Notes: generated by a model not told the origin, from the letters alone. 64,000 nt of DNA from DASQPR01 sp963836775 (GCA_963836775.1 CAWIKR010000003.1:1612001-1676000); one strand, 5' to 3'; counted from the first letter of the stretch, positions 1 through 7,980 are shown. Numbers and translations: made by a program.

Positions 1-592
1 CAGCAGCGCCGCGGTGGCCGACGCACTCGGCTACGCCGATGGCGAGGCCACGCCGCCGGGGGAGATGTTCGACGCGGTGGCCCGGATCTCCGCGGCGGTA
101 CGCGTACCGGTGACCGCCGATGTCGAGCGCGGCTATCGGCTGCCCGCTCCCGAGCTGGTGGAGCGCCTGCTCGCGGCCGGAGCGGTCGGCTGCAATCTGG
201 AAGACTCGATCGATGGTCGGCAGGTGCCGCTCGACGAGCAGGCAGCGTTTCTCGGGGCGGTACGCGCGGCGGCGACCCGGTGTGGCGTACCGCTCGTGAT
301 CAACGCGCGGATCGACTCGTTCCTGATCGGCGGTGCGATCGATCCGGATGATGTGGCTGCTCGCGCCGCTCGCTACCGAGATGCCGGGGCCGATTGCGTC
401 TACCCGATCCTGGCTCCGGTTCCGGCGGTCGCGGCCCTCGTCGCCGCGGTCGACGCCCCGGTCAATGCGCTATGCGCCGTCGGGCAGCCGCGCGCCGGCC
501 TGGTCGCCGCCGGGGCGGCCCGGATCAGCTACGGCGCCGGCTTGTTCCGGGCGGTCGAGGGCCGGCACGTCGAGTTGCTCAACGCGCTCTGA
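1..592 (+). CDS. Isocitrate lyase/PEP mutase family protein (5' partial)
   Basis: The window opens inside this gene: the frame is open from base 2 and the first visible residues (SSAAVADALGY) are the usual segment after the first barrel strands, so the start lies upstream. Family hallmarks seen are TADVERGY, GCNLEDS and INARIDSFL, matching the metal- and phospho-ligand-binding strands of the isocitrate lyase/phosphoenolpyruvate mutase TIM barrel. The KKCGH catalytic loop of true isocitrate lyase is not seen in the visible part, so a carboxyphosphonoenolpyruvate- or methylisocitrate-type reaction is as likely; the substrate is unknown. The last 14 bases overlap the convergent TetR remnant. Confidence 0.85.
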   Translation, partial: SSAAVADALGYADGEATPPGEMFDAVARISAAVRVPVTADVERGYRLPAPELVERLLAAGAVGCNLEDSIDGRQVPLDEQAAFLGAVRAAATRCGVPLVINARIDSFLIGGAIDPDDVAARAARYRDAGADCVYPILAPVPAVAALVAAVDAPVNALCAVGQPRAGLVAAGAARISYGAGLFRAVEGRHVELLNAL

Positions 593-812
593 GCCCGTCG
601 CAGACGATGGACAGCAGGTGCCGGATCGACCGCGGGTCGTCGTCCAGCCGCTCGCTCGCTTGATGGACGGCACCAAGCAGGCTGAACAGCTCGGTGGCGG
701 TGACGTCCGGCCGGACCCGGCCGGTGCGCTGGGCCTCGTGCAGCAGCCCGGCGAGTGCGTCGTTCAGATGTGTGCGCGCGGCCGCCAGCCGTCGGTGCAC
801 AGCCGCGGCCAA
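579..812 (-). pseudogene. TetR-family regulator, C-terminal remnant
   Basis: About 77 codons remain, resembling the ligand-binding C-terminal half of a TetR regulator (LLHEAQRTGRVRPDV, then a long helix ending LLSIVCDGLRAR). The N-terminal helix-turn-helix is absent: the homology stops near base 810, exactly where a SnoaL-like reading frame begins on the other strand. It cannot bind DNA as it stands. The simplest reading is a deletion that removed the 5' halves of a divergent regulator/target pair. Family membership rests on the C-terminal domain only. Confidence 0.6.
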
Positions 813-1146
813 CGACCCGGCGCAGGGCGACCTTTATGCCGATGATGCGATTCACGAGGTGCCGTGGGCGCCGACCGGCAAGCCGATGACCATGACCGCG
901 CCGATGGTGCGGGCTGCCATCAGCGCCGCCGGTGATCCGCCGCTGCAAGACCAGACTCTCGACGTGCGGAGCCTGATCAGCGAGGGCGATGTGGCCTGCG
1001 CGGAATACGCGATGACCGGCACGCTTCGCCGGTCCGGCGAGCCGTTCCAGCTCAGCGGGGTCATGGTGATCCGGGTTCGGGCCGGCCAGATCGTGCACTC
1101 GCGGAGCTATATGGATCCGCAGGCGCTGGCCTCGCTGGCGGGCTGA
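803..1146 (+). pseudogene. SnoaL/NTF2-like protein, N-terminally truncated
   Basis: From about base 803 the plus strand encodes a SnoaL-like (NTF2 fold) segment: DLYADDAIHEVPWAPTG, a central GDVACAEYAMTGTL strand and the end SGVMVIRVRAGQIVHSRSYMD. Such proteins are small ketosteroid-isomerase-like enzymes or binding proteins of about 120-140 residues. Here the first helices are missing and the frame runs upstream into the antisense of the TetR remnant without a credible start. A fusion ORF beginning at 694 could still be translated but would carry non-homologous sequence. Confidence 0.55.
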
Positions 1147-1147
1147 C

Positions 1148-1280
1148 GTCCGAACAGCGTCCGAACTGCGTCCGGACCGCGCCCGGACCGCGCCCGGACC
1201 GCGCCCGGACCGCTCAGGACGGCGCCGGACCGCGCCGGACCGCGCCGGACCGCGCCGGGATCGCGCCGGATCGCGCCGGG
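1148..1280. repeat. GC-rich tandem repeat, 11-bp units passing into 10-bp units
   Basis: The stretch is a run of degenerate copies, first GCGTCCGAACA/T and GCGCCCGGACC (11 bp), then GCGCCGGACC and GCGCCGGATC (10 bp), about a dozen in all. It fills the gap between the SnoaL remnant and the SHOCT gene. The unit length drops by one base midway, as expected of replication slippage. No coding function is apparent. Confidence 0.8.
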
Positions 1281-1317
1281 ACAGCGCGGAGTGGCCGGCT
1301 GGCCCTATCGTGACGGC

Positions 1318-1575
1318 GTGCCCGGGAAAATCTTGGTGATCATCGTGCTGCTCGCCGGTGTCAGCTTCGCCATCGGCATGGCACGGGACTCGTGGTTCGC
1401 GCGGCGGATCGGCGAGGCGGCCCGCCCACACCCGACCTTGCCGCAGCAGACTCTTCCGCCACGCCTCACCGAAGACCCGGTCGTGCTTCTCGAGAAGCTG
1501 CAGCGCCTGCGTGAAGCCGGAGCGCTGACCGAGGCCGAATTCGACGCCCAGAAGGCGCGGATCCTCGGCGGCTAG
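1318..1575 (+). CDS. Small SHOCT-domain membrane protein
   Basis: An 85-residue protein. An N-terminal transmembrane helix (ILVIIVLLAGVSFAIGMA) is followed by a basic/proline-rich linker and a C-terminal SHOCT motif (LEKLQRLREAGALTEAEFDAQKARIL), a short helical hairpin thought to mediate oligomerisation. GTG at 1318 is preferred over GTG at 1291 because it puts the membrane helix at the N-terminus and lies 6 bases after TATCGT, a leaderless-type -10. The TAG stop shares bases with the stop of the convergent regulator. No specific role can be assigned. Confidence 0.75.
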   Translation: MPGKILVIIVLLAGVSFAIGMARDSWFARRIGEAARPHPTLPQQTLPPRLTEDPVVLLEKLQRLREAGALTEAEFDAQKARILGG

Positions 1576-2429
1576 CCCGCCCGCATCGACTGCAGGCCGA
1601 CCACCCGGACCATCGCCAGCTTCTCGGCCGCATCGGAACCGGGCTCGGCGCTGTAGACGATCACCCGCAGATCGCTGCCCTGCACCGTGAAGACGTCGCA
1701 GTCGAGTTCGAGGACACCGACCTCGGGGTGGCGGATCACCTTGGTGTCGGTTGCGTGCTTGCCCACCACCCCGGCGTCCCACAGTTCCCGAAACCTCGGG
1801 CTGGCGGTCCGCAGGTTCTCGATCAGTGACCTGAGCCCAGCGTCGTTGGGATAGCGTCCGGCCGCCTCCCGGAGATCGCCGACGGCGCTGACCTCGAACG
1901 CCGCGACCTGTTCCGGACTCCGCTCGACGCGGATGCCCGACTCTGGCGAGCCGGATGCGGCTTTGGTGAAGTGCCTCCACAGCAGGTTGCGATCCCGGCC
2001 GGCGACCGCCGACGGGTCGCCCATCAGCGCGGCCCAGGCGTGGTTCCACGCGACGATGTTCCAGGCCGCATCGTGCACGCTGACCGGGAACTCGTCGAGC
2101 CGGTGCAGCAGTCTCTGGACACCCGGGGTGAGGTGCGCCGAGATCTGCCCGGCGGTCGGCTCCGGCAGCCCGGCGAGCCGATAGAGGTGATCGCGCTCGG
2201 CGCTGTCGAGCCGCAGTGCACGTGCCAGCGCTTGAATCACCTGCGCCGACGGATTGTGGGCGCGACCCTGTTCCAGCCGGGTCACGTAGTCGGCCGACAC
2301 CCCGGCCAGCATCGCCAACTCCTCCCGGCGCAAGCCGGTGCTCCGCCTGCGCCGGTTGTCCGGCAGGCCGACCGCACCCGGCTGGAGCCGGTCGCGCCAA
2401 GTCCGCAGCGCGTTCCCGAGATCGCTCAT
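1572..2429 (-). CDS. XRE-family regulator with MmyB-like ligand-binding domain
   Basis: A 285-residue transcription factor. Residues about 30-85 form an XRE helix-turn-helix (LRREELAMLAGVSADYVTRLE); residues about 105-280 match the MmyB-like PAS-type domain that binds small hydrophobic ligands (PVSVHDAAWNIVAWNHAWAA; VIRHPEVGVLELDCDVFTV). The start is the ATG before SDLGNAL. It diverges from an SDR oxidoreductase with 117 bases between starts, the usual arrangement when this family represses an adjacent dehydrogenase and responds to its substrate. That relationship is inferred. Confidence 0.9.
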   Translation of the reverse strand: MSDLGNALRTWRDRLQPGAVGLPDNRRRRSTGLRREELAMLAGVSADYVTRLEQGRAHNPSAQVIQALARALRLDSAERDHLYRLAGLPEPTAGQISAHLTPGVQRLLHRLDEFPVSVHDAAWNIVAWNHAWAALMGDPSAVAGRDRNLLWRHFTKAASGSPESGIRVERSPEQVAAFEVSAVGDLREAAGRYPNDAGLRSLIENLRTASPRFRELWDAGVVGKHATDTKVIRHPEVGVLELDCDVFTVQGSDLRVIVYSAEPGSDAAEKLAMVRVVGLQSMRAG

Positions 2430-2546
2430 ACCGTCGATTGTTCCGCGTGCGGCTCCGGGCTGACTGGTACTACGAGTCCCAGGAAGCCCGGTCCGTGGAC
2501 AACTGGGCCGCTGGCTGCCCGGCCCGGCGTCGGGCAGTCTCGATGG

Positions 2547-3230
2547 ATGACCATCACATTGATCACCGGCGCCAACAAGGGCCTCGGATTCGAAACCGCT
2601 CGCCAGCTGATCGCCCGCGGCCACACCGTCTACCTGGGGTCACGCGATCCGGATCGGGGCGCGGCCGCGGCGGCCGCGCTGGACGCTGCGTTTGTCCAGC
2701 TCGATGTCACCTCCGACGAGTCGGTCGCGGCCGCGATCAAGGAACTTCCCGGCCTCGACGTCCTGATCAACAACGCCGGCATTCCCGGAGGATTCAAAGA
2801 TCCGGCCAAGACCACCGCCGACGACCTGCGGCTCGTCTATGAGACCAACGTCTTCGGGCTGGTACGCGTGACCCAGGCGGCCCTGCCACTGCTGGCGCGA
2901 TCGGCGTCTCCGGTGATCGTGAACGTGTCCAGCGGCATGGGCTCGCTGGCCATCACGACCGATCCGGAACGGCTCGAGTCCACGCTGGTCGGTCTCGCGT
3001 ACCCATCATCGAAGACCGCCGTGAACATGCTGACCAGCATGTATGCGAAGGCGTTCCCGGCGGCCCGGATCAATGCCGTTGATCCGGGCTATACCGCGAC
3101 GGACCTGAACGGGCACCGGGGCACCCAGACGGTCGCGGAGGGCGCCGCACCGATCGTCGCGATGGCCACGATCGACGCCGACGGACCGACGGGCGCGTTC
3201 ATCGGGTCGGCCGGCGTGCTGCCGTGGTGA
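2547..3230 (+). CDS. SDR-family NAD(P)-dependent oxidoreductase
   Basis: A 227-residue classical short-chain dehydrogenase. Seen are the cofactor motif TGANKGLG near the N-terminus, the structural NNAG, the serine of VNVSSGMG and the catalytic YPSSK. These predict a Rossmann-fold NAD(P)H-dependent alcohol/carbonyl oxidoreductase; the substrate is unknown. ATG at 2547 starts the protein directly at the first beta strand. CAGTCT lies 6 bases before the start. Divergent from the XRE/MmyB regulator, which is its probable controller. Confidence 0.92.
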   Translation: MTITLITGANKGLGFETARQLIARGHTVYLGSRDPDRGAAAAAALDAAFVQLDVTSDESVAAAIKELPGLDVLINNAGIPGGFKDPAKTTADDLRLVYETNVFGLVRVTQAALPLLARSASPVIVNVSSGMGSLAITTDPERLESTLVGLAYPSSKTAVNMLTSMYAKAFPAARINAVDPGYTATDLNGHRGTQTVAEGAAPIVAMATIDADGPTGAFIGSAGVLPW

Positions 3231-3234
3231 CGGC

Positions 3235-3966
3235 TCAGGCGGCGATCCGATAACCGCCACTGATCTCGGCGCGGGCTTCCCGGCCCGGACCCGGCATCGG
3301 GGCGGTACGCGCCGCCGGCGGTGGCGACAGGCGCCAGCGCGAGCCCCGGTCCCGGACCGCCGGCGGATCATCCTGTCGGAACCGTGGCCGGGACAGGACC
3401 ACCACGACGGCGTACCCGGCGATCAGCAGGATGTGGCTGGCCAGCCGGCTCCACGCCACCGCGCCCTCGATGAAGTCGCCGGCGCTCAGCAGGAGCAGCG
3501 CTCCGACGAACGCGGTGAGGATGCCGACAACACTGGCCGGGCGGGCGAGCCGTCCGGCGATCAGAAGAAATGCCACACCGACGCCGATGTTCCAGGCGGC
3601 GGTCTCGTGCAGCAGGTGATCCGGCGAGGCGCCCTGTGCGCTGGAGGCGGTGGACATACCGGCCATCGCGGCGCCGGCGATCTGTGCCACCGCCAGGAAC
3701 AGCTGGGCCGCGCCGATGGTGCCGAGGGCGATCCGCAGGCCGCCGATCAGCCGGTTGCGGTGCGGCTTCGGTGCCGCGTCGAGCACCGACGACGGGACCC
3801 CCACCGACGGCACTGCCAGCCCGATCCGGGTGAGCCGGGTCACCATCGCGGCCTTGTCCAGCCAGGTTCGGCACTCCGCGCAGCCGTCCAGGTGATCCTC
3901 GAACGGCGTGACGGGCTCGCCGTCCAACTGGGCGGAGATCTGATCGCGACACTGCTGGCAGTCCAT
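3235..3966 (-). CDS. Zinc-finger (zf-HC2) membrane anti-sigma factor
   Basis: A 243-residue protein. The N-terminus holds the anti-sigma zinc motif: Cys3 and Cys6, then His25-x3-Cys29-x2-Cys32, which clamps ECF sigma factors in the cytoplasm. Several hydrophobic helices follow (about 75-110, 125-145 and 145-190), so it should be an integral membrane protein that holds the sigma factor at the membrane until a signal arrives. The gene diverges from the SigC-like ECF gene starting at 4104, its probable partner, with 137 bases between. Confidence 0.85.
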   Translation of the reverse strand: MDCQQCRDQISAQLDGEPVTPFEDHLDGCAECRTWLDKAAMVTRLTRIGLAVPSVGVPSSVLDAAPKPHRNRLIGGLRIALGTIGAAQLFLAVAQIAGAAMAGMSTASSAQGASPDHLLHETAAWNIGVGVAFLLIAGRLARPASVVGILTAFVGALLLLSAGDFIEGAVAWSRLASHILLIAGYAVVVVLSRPRFRQDDPPAVRDRGSRWRLSPPPAARTAPMPGPGREARAEISGGYRIAA

Positions 3967-4103
3967 GGTTGGTTGGTCGGATCGGCGGCGTATTTAGTTC
4001 CCGGAGGTCGCCGGTGACGTGAGCCGGACTTGACGAGTGATTTGCGGCGGGCTTCGCGCGGGTCGTGTCGTCGCGCGCCAGGGCTGGTGGCTAGTCTGCC
4101 CGG

Positions 4104-4673
4104 GTGCCCTTGTTCCGCAACGATGCCGCCGGCGCGCCGGAGGACGATCCGGTGACGCGCCTCGCGCTCGCCGCGAAGCATGGTGACCGGGCCGCGGCCG
4201 AGCACTTCATCGAACTGACCTACCAGCAGGTGCGGCGATTTCTCGGGCACCTCTGTGACCCGGTTGACGTCGATGACCTGACGCAGGAGACCTACCTGCG
4301 AGCGATGAGCGGCTTGCGGCGATTTGCGGCTAAAGCTTCAGCGAAGACCTGGCTGCTGTCGATCGCTCGGCGGGTGGCAGCCGACCACGTACGCACTGCG
4401 ACCCGGCGCCCTCGCACCAGCCCGCTCGATCACCACGATGCGACGTCTCCGCGATTCGAAAACTCGGTGTTGCTCGGGCATCTGCTGGACGGGCTGACTC
4501 CGGAACGCCGGGAGGCGTTCGTCGCCACTCAGGTGCTCGGCCTGTCCTACGACGAAGCCGCCCTGGTGTGCGACTGCCCGGTGGGCACGATCCGATCTCG
4601 GGTGGCCCGGGCGCGCGCCGATCTGGTCGAGGCCCTCGGCGACGAGGGCAGCGCGACGACGTCCGCGGTCTGA
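4104..4673 (+). CDS. sigC: ECF sigma factor, SigC-like
   Basis: A 189-residue ECF sigma factor. Region 2 includes VDDLTQETYLRAM and the segment AKTWLLSIARRVAADHVR; region 4 is LTPERREAFVATQVLGLSYDEAALVCDCPVGTIRSRV with its HTH (the two parts are contiguous). The wording is very close to mycobacterial SigC, which has been linked to copper acquisition. A zf-HC2 protein diverges from it and the ycnI-copC copper locus lies 1.3 kb away, so a copper-related regulon is plausible. GTG at 4104 is 6 bases after TAGTCT, indicating a leaderless transcript. Confidence 0.88.
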   Translation: MPLFRNDAAGAPEDDPVTRLALAAKHGDRAAAEHFIELTYQQVRRFLGHLCDPVDVDDLTQETYLRAMSGLRRFAAKASAKTWLLSIARRVAADHVRTATRRPRTSPLDHHDATSPRFENSVLLGHLLDGLTPERREAFVATQVLGLSYDEAALVCDCPVGTIRSRVARARADLVEALGDEGSATTSAV

Positions 4674-4727
4674 CCGGGTTCCGCACCTGCCCCGGGGTCG
4701 ACTGGTTTTGGTGCCCGCCGCTCCAGG

Positions 4728-4768
4728 GTCGACTTTTGACGAGATCTCGTCGTAAGTCGGCGCCTAAC
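4728..4768. repeat. Palindromic repeat family, copy 1 (degenerate left end)
   Basis: Same element as at 5779-5824 and 20373-20418: a GTCGACTT arm, an AGATCT centre and an AAGTCGGC arm ending CCTAAC. The left arm has lost the CTAATC terminus seen in copy 2. The right-hand CTA supplies the stop codon of the adjacent DUF559 gene on the minus strand. Confidence 0.85.
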
Positions 4769-5684
4769 GTTGTTCCGGCCGCCATCCCGCCGCGACTAGT
4801 GCGGCGCGAACGGTCTCGATCACCTTCTGCGGCTCGTTGCGGATCGCCCACGCCGGAAAGCGCAAGATCCGCTCACCCTCGATCCACATCGCGTTCTGCC
4901 GCTGCATATCCGCCCACCATGAAGCGACGTCCATGTGCTGGCTCCCGTCGATCTCCACATGCAGCTTCCATTCCTCGAAGTGAGCGTCGCGGTATCGGTT
5001 GCGGCCGTCGGCGTCCCGCACCACTGTCTGGCGACTCGGCATCGGCAGCGCGCCGGTCCGGCAAAGCCGGAGGAAGTCGAGTTCCGAAATCGACTCGGAG
5101 CCACCGGCGGTGTCCTGAATCGTCGCCGTGATCAGCTCGCTGCGTCGCAGGCGCGAAAGCTGTTGCACGGCATCGATCAGCGCCTTCGGGCGCACCAGGC
5201 GCTGCTGCACCGACGCTGCGATGATGGCCCGCGCGCGGACGTCCGAAGGCGACCACCGCGCGGCGTCGATGACCGCTCGGGCGAGGCTGGTGCGTGGCGG
5301 ATTCCGACTCAGCTGAACCGCAGTTGCGGGAACCGGTCCGCATCGGTGGCATCGCACGAACCGCGGCGGGTTCTTCACATACCCATCGGCATAGACGTCG
5401 ACTAAGTCGGTTGGATAACCACGCAGGCCAGACGAGTTCAGAGCACTGAGGCCGGCCAGTGGCGCACTCGGCTGTCCGGCGCCGGCGACGAGGATTCCGA
5501 CCCAGTTCCTCTGCACCCGGCTCAGGTCACCGTTGGTGGTGACGTATATCCCTCGATGAGCGACCTGCCACCGCCGGTTGGCGAGCTCGCGCCGCACAAA
5601 GGCGTCCGACAGCAATCGTCTCGCCTGGACTCGGCTGATCACGCCGCACTGCCGCTGAAGAAGCCACTCGAGGTCATCGATCAC
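4764..5684 (-). CDS. AbiEi-like/DUF559 (Vsr-type nuclease fold) protein
   Basis: A 306-residue protein, with an alternative GTG start at 5735 adding 17 residues. The N-terminal part (VIDDLEWLLQRQCGVISRVQARRLL, through RRWQVAHRGIYV) resembles the winged-helix domain of AbiEi-type antitoxins. The C-terminal 110 residues carry the DUF559 endonuclease-like core: an early ELDFLRLC glutamate, the YRDAHF aspartate and the EIDGSQH strand, equivalent to the PD-(D/E)XK site of Vsr-like nucleases. The gene is bracketed by two copies of a palindromic repeat, one of which provides its stop codon. Activity is unproven; such proteins are common and poorly characterised in actinomycetes. Confidence 0.8.
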   Translation of the reverse strand: MIDDLEWLLQRQCGVISRVQARRLLSDAFVRRELANRRWQVAHRGIYVTTNGDLSRVQRNWVGILVAGAGQPSAPLAGLSALNSSGLRGYPTDLVDVYADGYVKNPPRFVRCHRCGPVPATAVQLSRNPPRTSLARAVIDAARWSPSDVRARAIIAASVQQRLVRPKALIDAVQQLSRLRRSELITATIQDTAGGSESISELDFLRLCRTGALPMPSRQTVVRDADGRNRYRDAHFEEWKLHVEIDGSQHMDVASWWADMQRQNAMWIEGERILRFPAWAIRNEPQKVIETVRAALVAAGWRPEQR

Positions 5685-5778
5685 GAGACCTGAGCGTGCC
5701 GGGCGGTCAATCGGAATCCAACTCGGACAGTGCACTTATGTGGACAGCGAGGGTGCATGTGGACAACGGAACGCGCGG

Positions 5779-5824
5779 CTAATCGTCGACTTTTGACGAG
5801 ATCTCGTCGTAAGTCGACGATTAG
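5779..5824. repeat. Palindromic repeat family, copy 2 (46 bp, near-perfect)
   Basis: The arms CTAATCGTCGACTT and AAGTCGACGATTAG are exact reverse complements; between them lie TTGACG, AGATCT and CGTCGT. Only two symmetric positions mismatch over 46 bases. CTAA/TTAG at the ends gives stop codons outward in either orientation. It abuts the point where copC is cut off and lies upstream of the DUF559 gene. Confidence 0.95.
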
Positions 5825-5930
5825 TGGCGGTCGGCACGCGTCGCGAGTGCGCGTCGGCCGCGGCCGGGGCGGCCAGCACCACCAGGGTGCCGGTCGCGAC
5901 CACGACTGCGAGTCGGCGCAGTGCGCTCAA
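5825..5930 (-). pseudogene. copC: copC remnant (signal peptide only)
   Basis: A TTG start at 5930 overlaps the TGA of ycnI (TTGA). It begins a typical CopC export signal (LRRLAVVVATGTLVVLAAPAAADAHS), the AH being the mature N-terminus with its copper-ligand histidine. Coding homology stops about 5 residues later, where repeat copy 2 begins, and a non-homologous 30-residue tail follows. The beta-barrel copper-binding domain is lost, so no CopC function remains. Assignment rests on the signal peptide and the ycnI-copC order, hence moderate confidence. Confidence 0.6.
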
Positions 5931-6649
5931 GCCTTCCTCTTGTATGCCAACCCGGCCAGCACCAGACCGGCGAGAGCGAGCACCGCCGCGACGATCGAGA
6001 TAGTCAGCGGTCCAGTGTTCGACGGGGCGGCGGTGGTGTCGGCATCAGTGCCCGCATTGGTGCCGGCTCTCGTCGCGGTCACCGTGCCGGCGGCCGAGTC
6101 GGTGCTCGCTTTGGCCAGGTGCAGAACGGGGGCTGGGTGCTCCGGCTCCGGCCCGCCCGGCGTGGCGATGTCGATCCAGCGCACGATGCTGCCGTCGGAG
6201 TAGGTCTGCAGCGCCTTGAAGGTGATCGAATCCGTCTCCGGCAGCGGGCCAAGCGAGACCGGGAACTCCTGGAACTCGCCCGGCTTGATGGCGGTCGCGG
6301 CCGAGTCGGCGGTCCAGACGATCTCGCTGATCGCCTCGGTCACCTGGTCGCCGTCGTCGGTAGTGATGGGCTTGGCCAGCTTGCTGGTGATCACCTTCGC
6401 GGTCCAGCCCGGGACCGGCATGATCGACACGGACGCGACCGGCTCATCGGTCGGCAGGTTCACCTGGACCTTTGTGGTGGAAAGGGTGTCGCTCTCGGTC
6501 GGCACCCGGAACGCGATGCGGGTGTAGCCGCCTTGGGTCGCGTCACTCGGATTGACCGTGACGTGGGCCTGCGCGACACCGGCAAAGCCGAGCACCGCGG
6601 TTGCTGTGGTGGCGCCGATCGCGAGTGCTGCCCGCATGCTCCGTCTCAT
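5927..6649 (-). CDS. ycnI: YcnI-family (DUF1775) copper-associated membrane protein
   Basis: A 240-residue exported protein. A signal peptide ends ...GVAQA and the mature chain starts HVTVNPSDATQGGYTRIAF, so an N-terminal histidine is exposed as in the copper site of YcnI. The DUF1775 domain covers about residues 29-165 (GWTAKV; EISEIVWTA; FPVSLGPLPE). A Thr/Ala-rich linker leads to a C-terminal membrane helix (ISIVAAVLALAGLVLAGLAY) with a KRK anchor. It would bind copper outside the cell and is normally co-transcribed with copC, here reduced to a signal peptide. Confidence 0.92.
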   Translation of the reverse strand: MRRSMRAALAIGATTATAVLGFAGVAQAHVTVNPSDATQGGYTRIAFRVPTESDTLSTTKVQVNLPTDEPVASVSIMPVPGWTAKVITSKLAKPITTDDGDQVTEAISEIVWTADSAATAIKPGEFQEFPVSLGPLPETDSITFKALQTYSDGSIVRWIDIATPGGPEPEHPAPVLHLAKASTDSAAGTVTATRAGTNAGTDADTTAAPSNTGPLTISIVAAVLALAGLVLAGLAYKRKA

Positions 6650-6753
6650 TCACGAACCCCTCACTGGTCACTGGATGTCGCTGTATCAGTCGGCCGGTCC
6701 AGGCGGTTAGTTCCTGTGAGTTGTGTCTCGCGGGTGGACGTAAGCTGGTGATC

Positions 6754-7161
6754 ATGGGGGTAGCAGAGAACCGGATGGTGATCGAGAGGTTCCGCGCCGA
6801 GCATGGCGTGCTCACTGGGGATTGGGCCGGGACCCCGTTGCTATTGCTGCATACGGTGGGTGCCCGCTCCGGCACGCCGTTCGTGAACCCGGTGATGTTC
6901 CTGGAACATGGCGGCCGGATCTATGTCTTCGCCTCGGCCGGCGGGCGACCGCGGAATCCGGGCTGGCTCCACAACCTCAGGGCGCATCCGGCGGTGACCG
7001 TGGAACTGGGGCCGGACACGTTCACCGCGGTGGCGACCGAGGTGATCGGCGCCGAGCGCGACGCCGTCTACTCCGAGCAGGAGCAGCGGTTCCCGGCGTA
7101 CCGGACGTTTCGCGAGCGCGCCGGGCGAACAATTCCCGTGATTGCTTTGGATCGCCGCTGA
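6754..7161 (+). CDS. F420 (deazaflavin)-dependent nitroreductase-family protein
   Basis: A 135-residue protein of the Ddn/FDOR-A type: split beta-barrel with LLLHTVGARSGTPFVNPVMF, then FASAGGRPRNPGWLHNLRAHPAVTVEL, the segment binding the deazaflavin phosphates. Members reduce quinones or nitro compounds with F420H2 at the membrane. ATG at 6754 is 7 bases after TAAGCT, a leaderless arrangement. Divergent from ycnI; no functional link is evident. Confidence 0.9.
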   Translation: MGVAENRMVIERFRAEHGVLTGDWAGTPLLLLHTVGARSGTPFVNPVMFLEHGGRIYVFASAGGRPRNPGWLHNLRAHPAVTVELGPDTFTAVATEVIGAERDAVYSEQEQRFPAYRTFRERAGRTIPVIALDRR

Positions 7162-7250
7162 TCGTCCGGTCGCCCGGCGAGTATTTGGCGGGCGTCGCTA
7201 CGACGGCGCTGCCGCACGGCGCCGCTGCGTCGGCGCCGCTACGACGGCTG

Positions 7251-7919
7251 TTACAGCGGCGCAGTCGCGATGACGAACTCCATGGTCCGATTGATCCGGA
7301 ATCCAAGCTGCTCGTAGAGCCGGATCGCGGTGGTGTTTGCGGCCGAGACGTGCAGGAACGGGATGTCGCCCCGAGCCGCGATCACCGCAGCGACGGCGCA
7401 CACCAGGCCGCCGGCCAGGCCGCGTCCGCGATATGCCGGATCGGTGCAGACGGCGCTGATCTCGGTGTGCCCGGTCGGGTGCAGACGCTCGCCGGCCATC
7501 GCCGCCAGCCGCCCGTCCCGTCGAATTCCGAGGTAGGTGCCGAGCTCGATGGTCCGGCGCTGAAACGGGCCCGGCTCGGTCCGCGCGATCAGATCCAGCA
7601 TTTCCGGCACGTCGGCGGCGGTGAGCCGGATGGCGTCCGGCATCTCCTTCGCCGGCACCCCGGCATCGATCATCTGGTGCACGTCGAAGACCTGCCGAAC
7701 CTCCCAGGACTCCGGGAGCGGCGCCGGGGCGTACGCGAATCCGCCGCGCCCGCCCGGTCCGAGCAGTCTGGCCGCGTCGTCCCAGGCGCCGGCGTCGGCG
7801 ACCGCGACGAATGGGGTCACGTCGGCGTGGTAACGGGCGGCGCCACCGACCCGGTCGGCGAAACCGGCGTGCGGTCCGGTAAGCGCGGACCAGACCGGAT
7901 TGGCGAGTGGATCAGTCAC
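7251..7919 (-). CDS. GNAT-family N-acetyltransferase
   Basis: A 222-residue protein with a C-terminal GNAT fold. The acetyl-CoA pyrophosphate loop is TDPAYRGRGLAGGL (Q/RxxGxG/A type), followed by SAANTTAIRLYEQLGFR near the end. The N-terminal 90 residues form an additional domain as in the FR47-like subgroup. GTG start at 7919. The acceptor is unknown; it stands alone between the nitroreductase and a lipoprotein. Confidence 0.88.
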   Translation of the reverse strand: MTDPLANPVWSALTGPHAGFADRVGGAARYHADVTPFVAVADAGAWDDAARLLGPGGRGGFAYAPAPLPESWEVRQVFDVHQMIDAGVPAKEMPDAIRLTAADVPEMLDLIARTEPGPFQRRTIELGTYLGIRRDGRLAAMAGERLHPTGHTEISAVCTDPAYRGRGLAGGLVCAVAAVIAARGDIPFLHVSAANTTAIRLYEQLGFRINRTMEFVIATAPL

Positions 7920-7980
7920 CCGCCAACCCTATCCGGTCGGTGATCAAGGCCGCCGCCTGCAGTCTTGCCGCGGCGGCCGG

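Noticed and set aside
529..2400. Long minus-strand frame of 623 codons
   Set aside because: Arg/Gly/Pro-rich shadow of the real genes; no domain, and crosses the tandem repeat.
4764..5684. Type IV toxin-antitoxin AbiE system
   Set aside because: No AbiEii-like nucleotidyltransferase toxin gene is adjacent; only the AbiEi-like domain is present.
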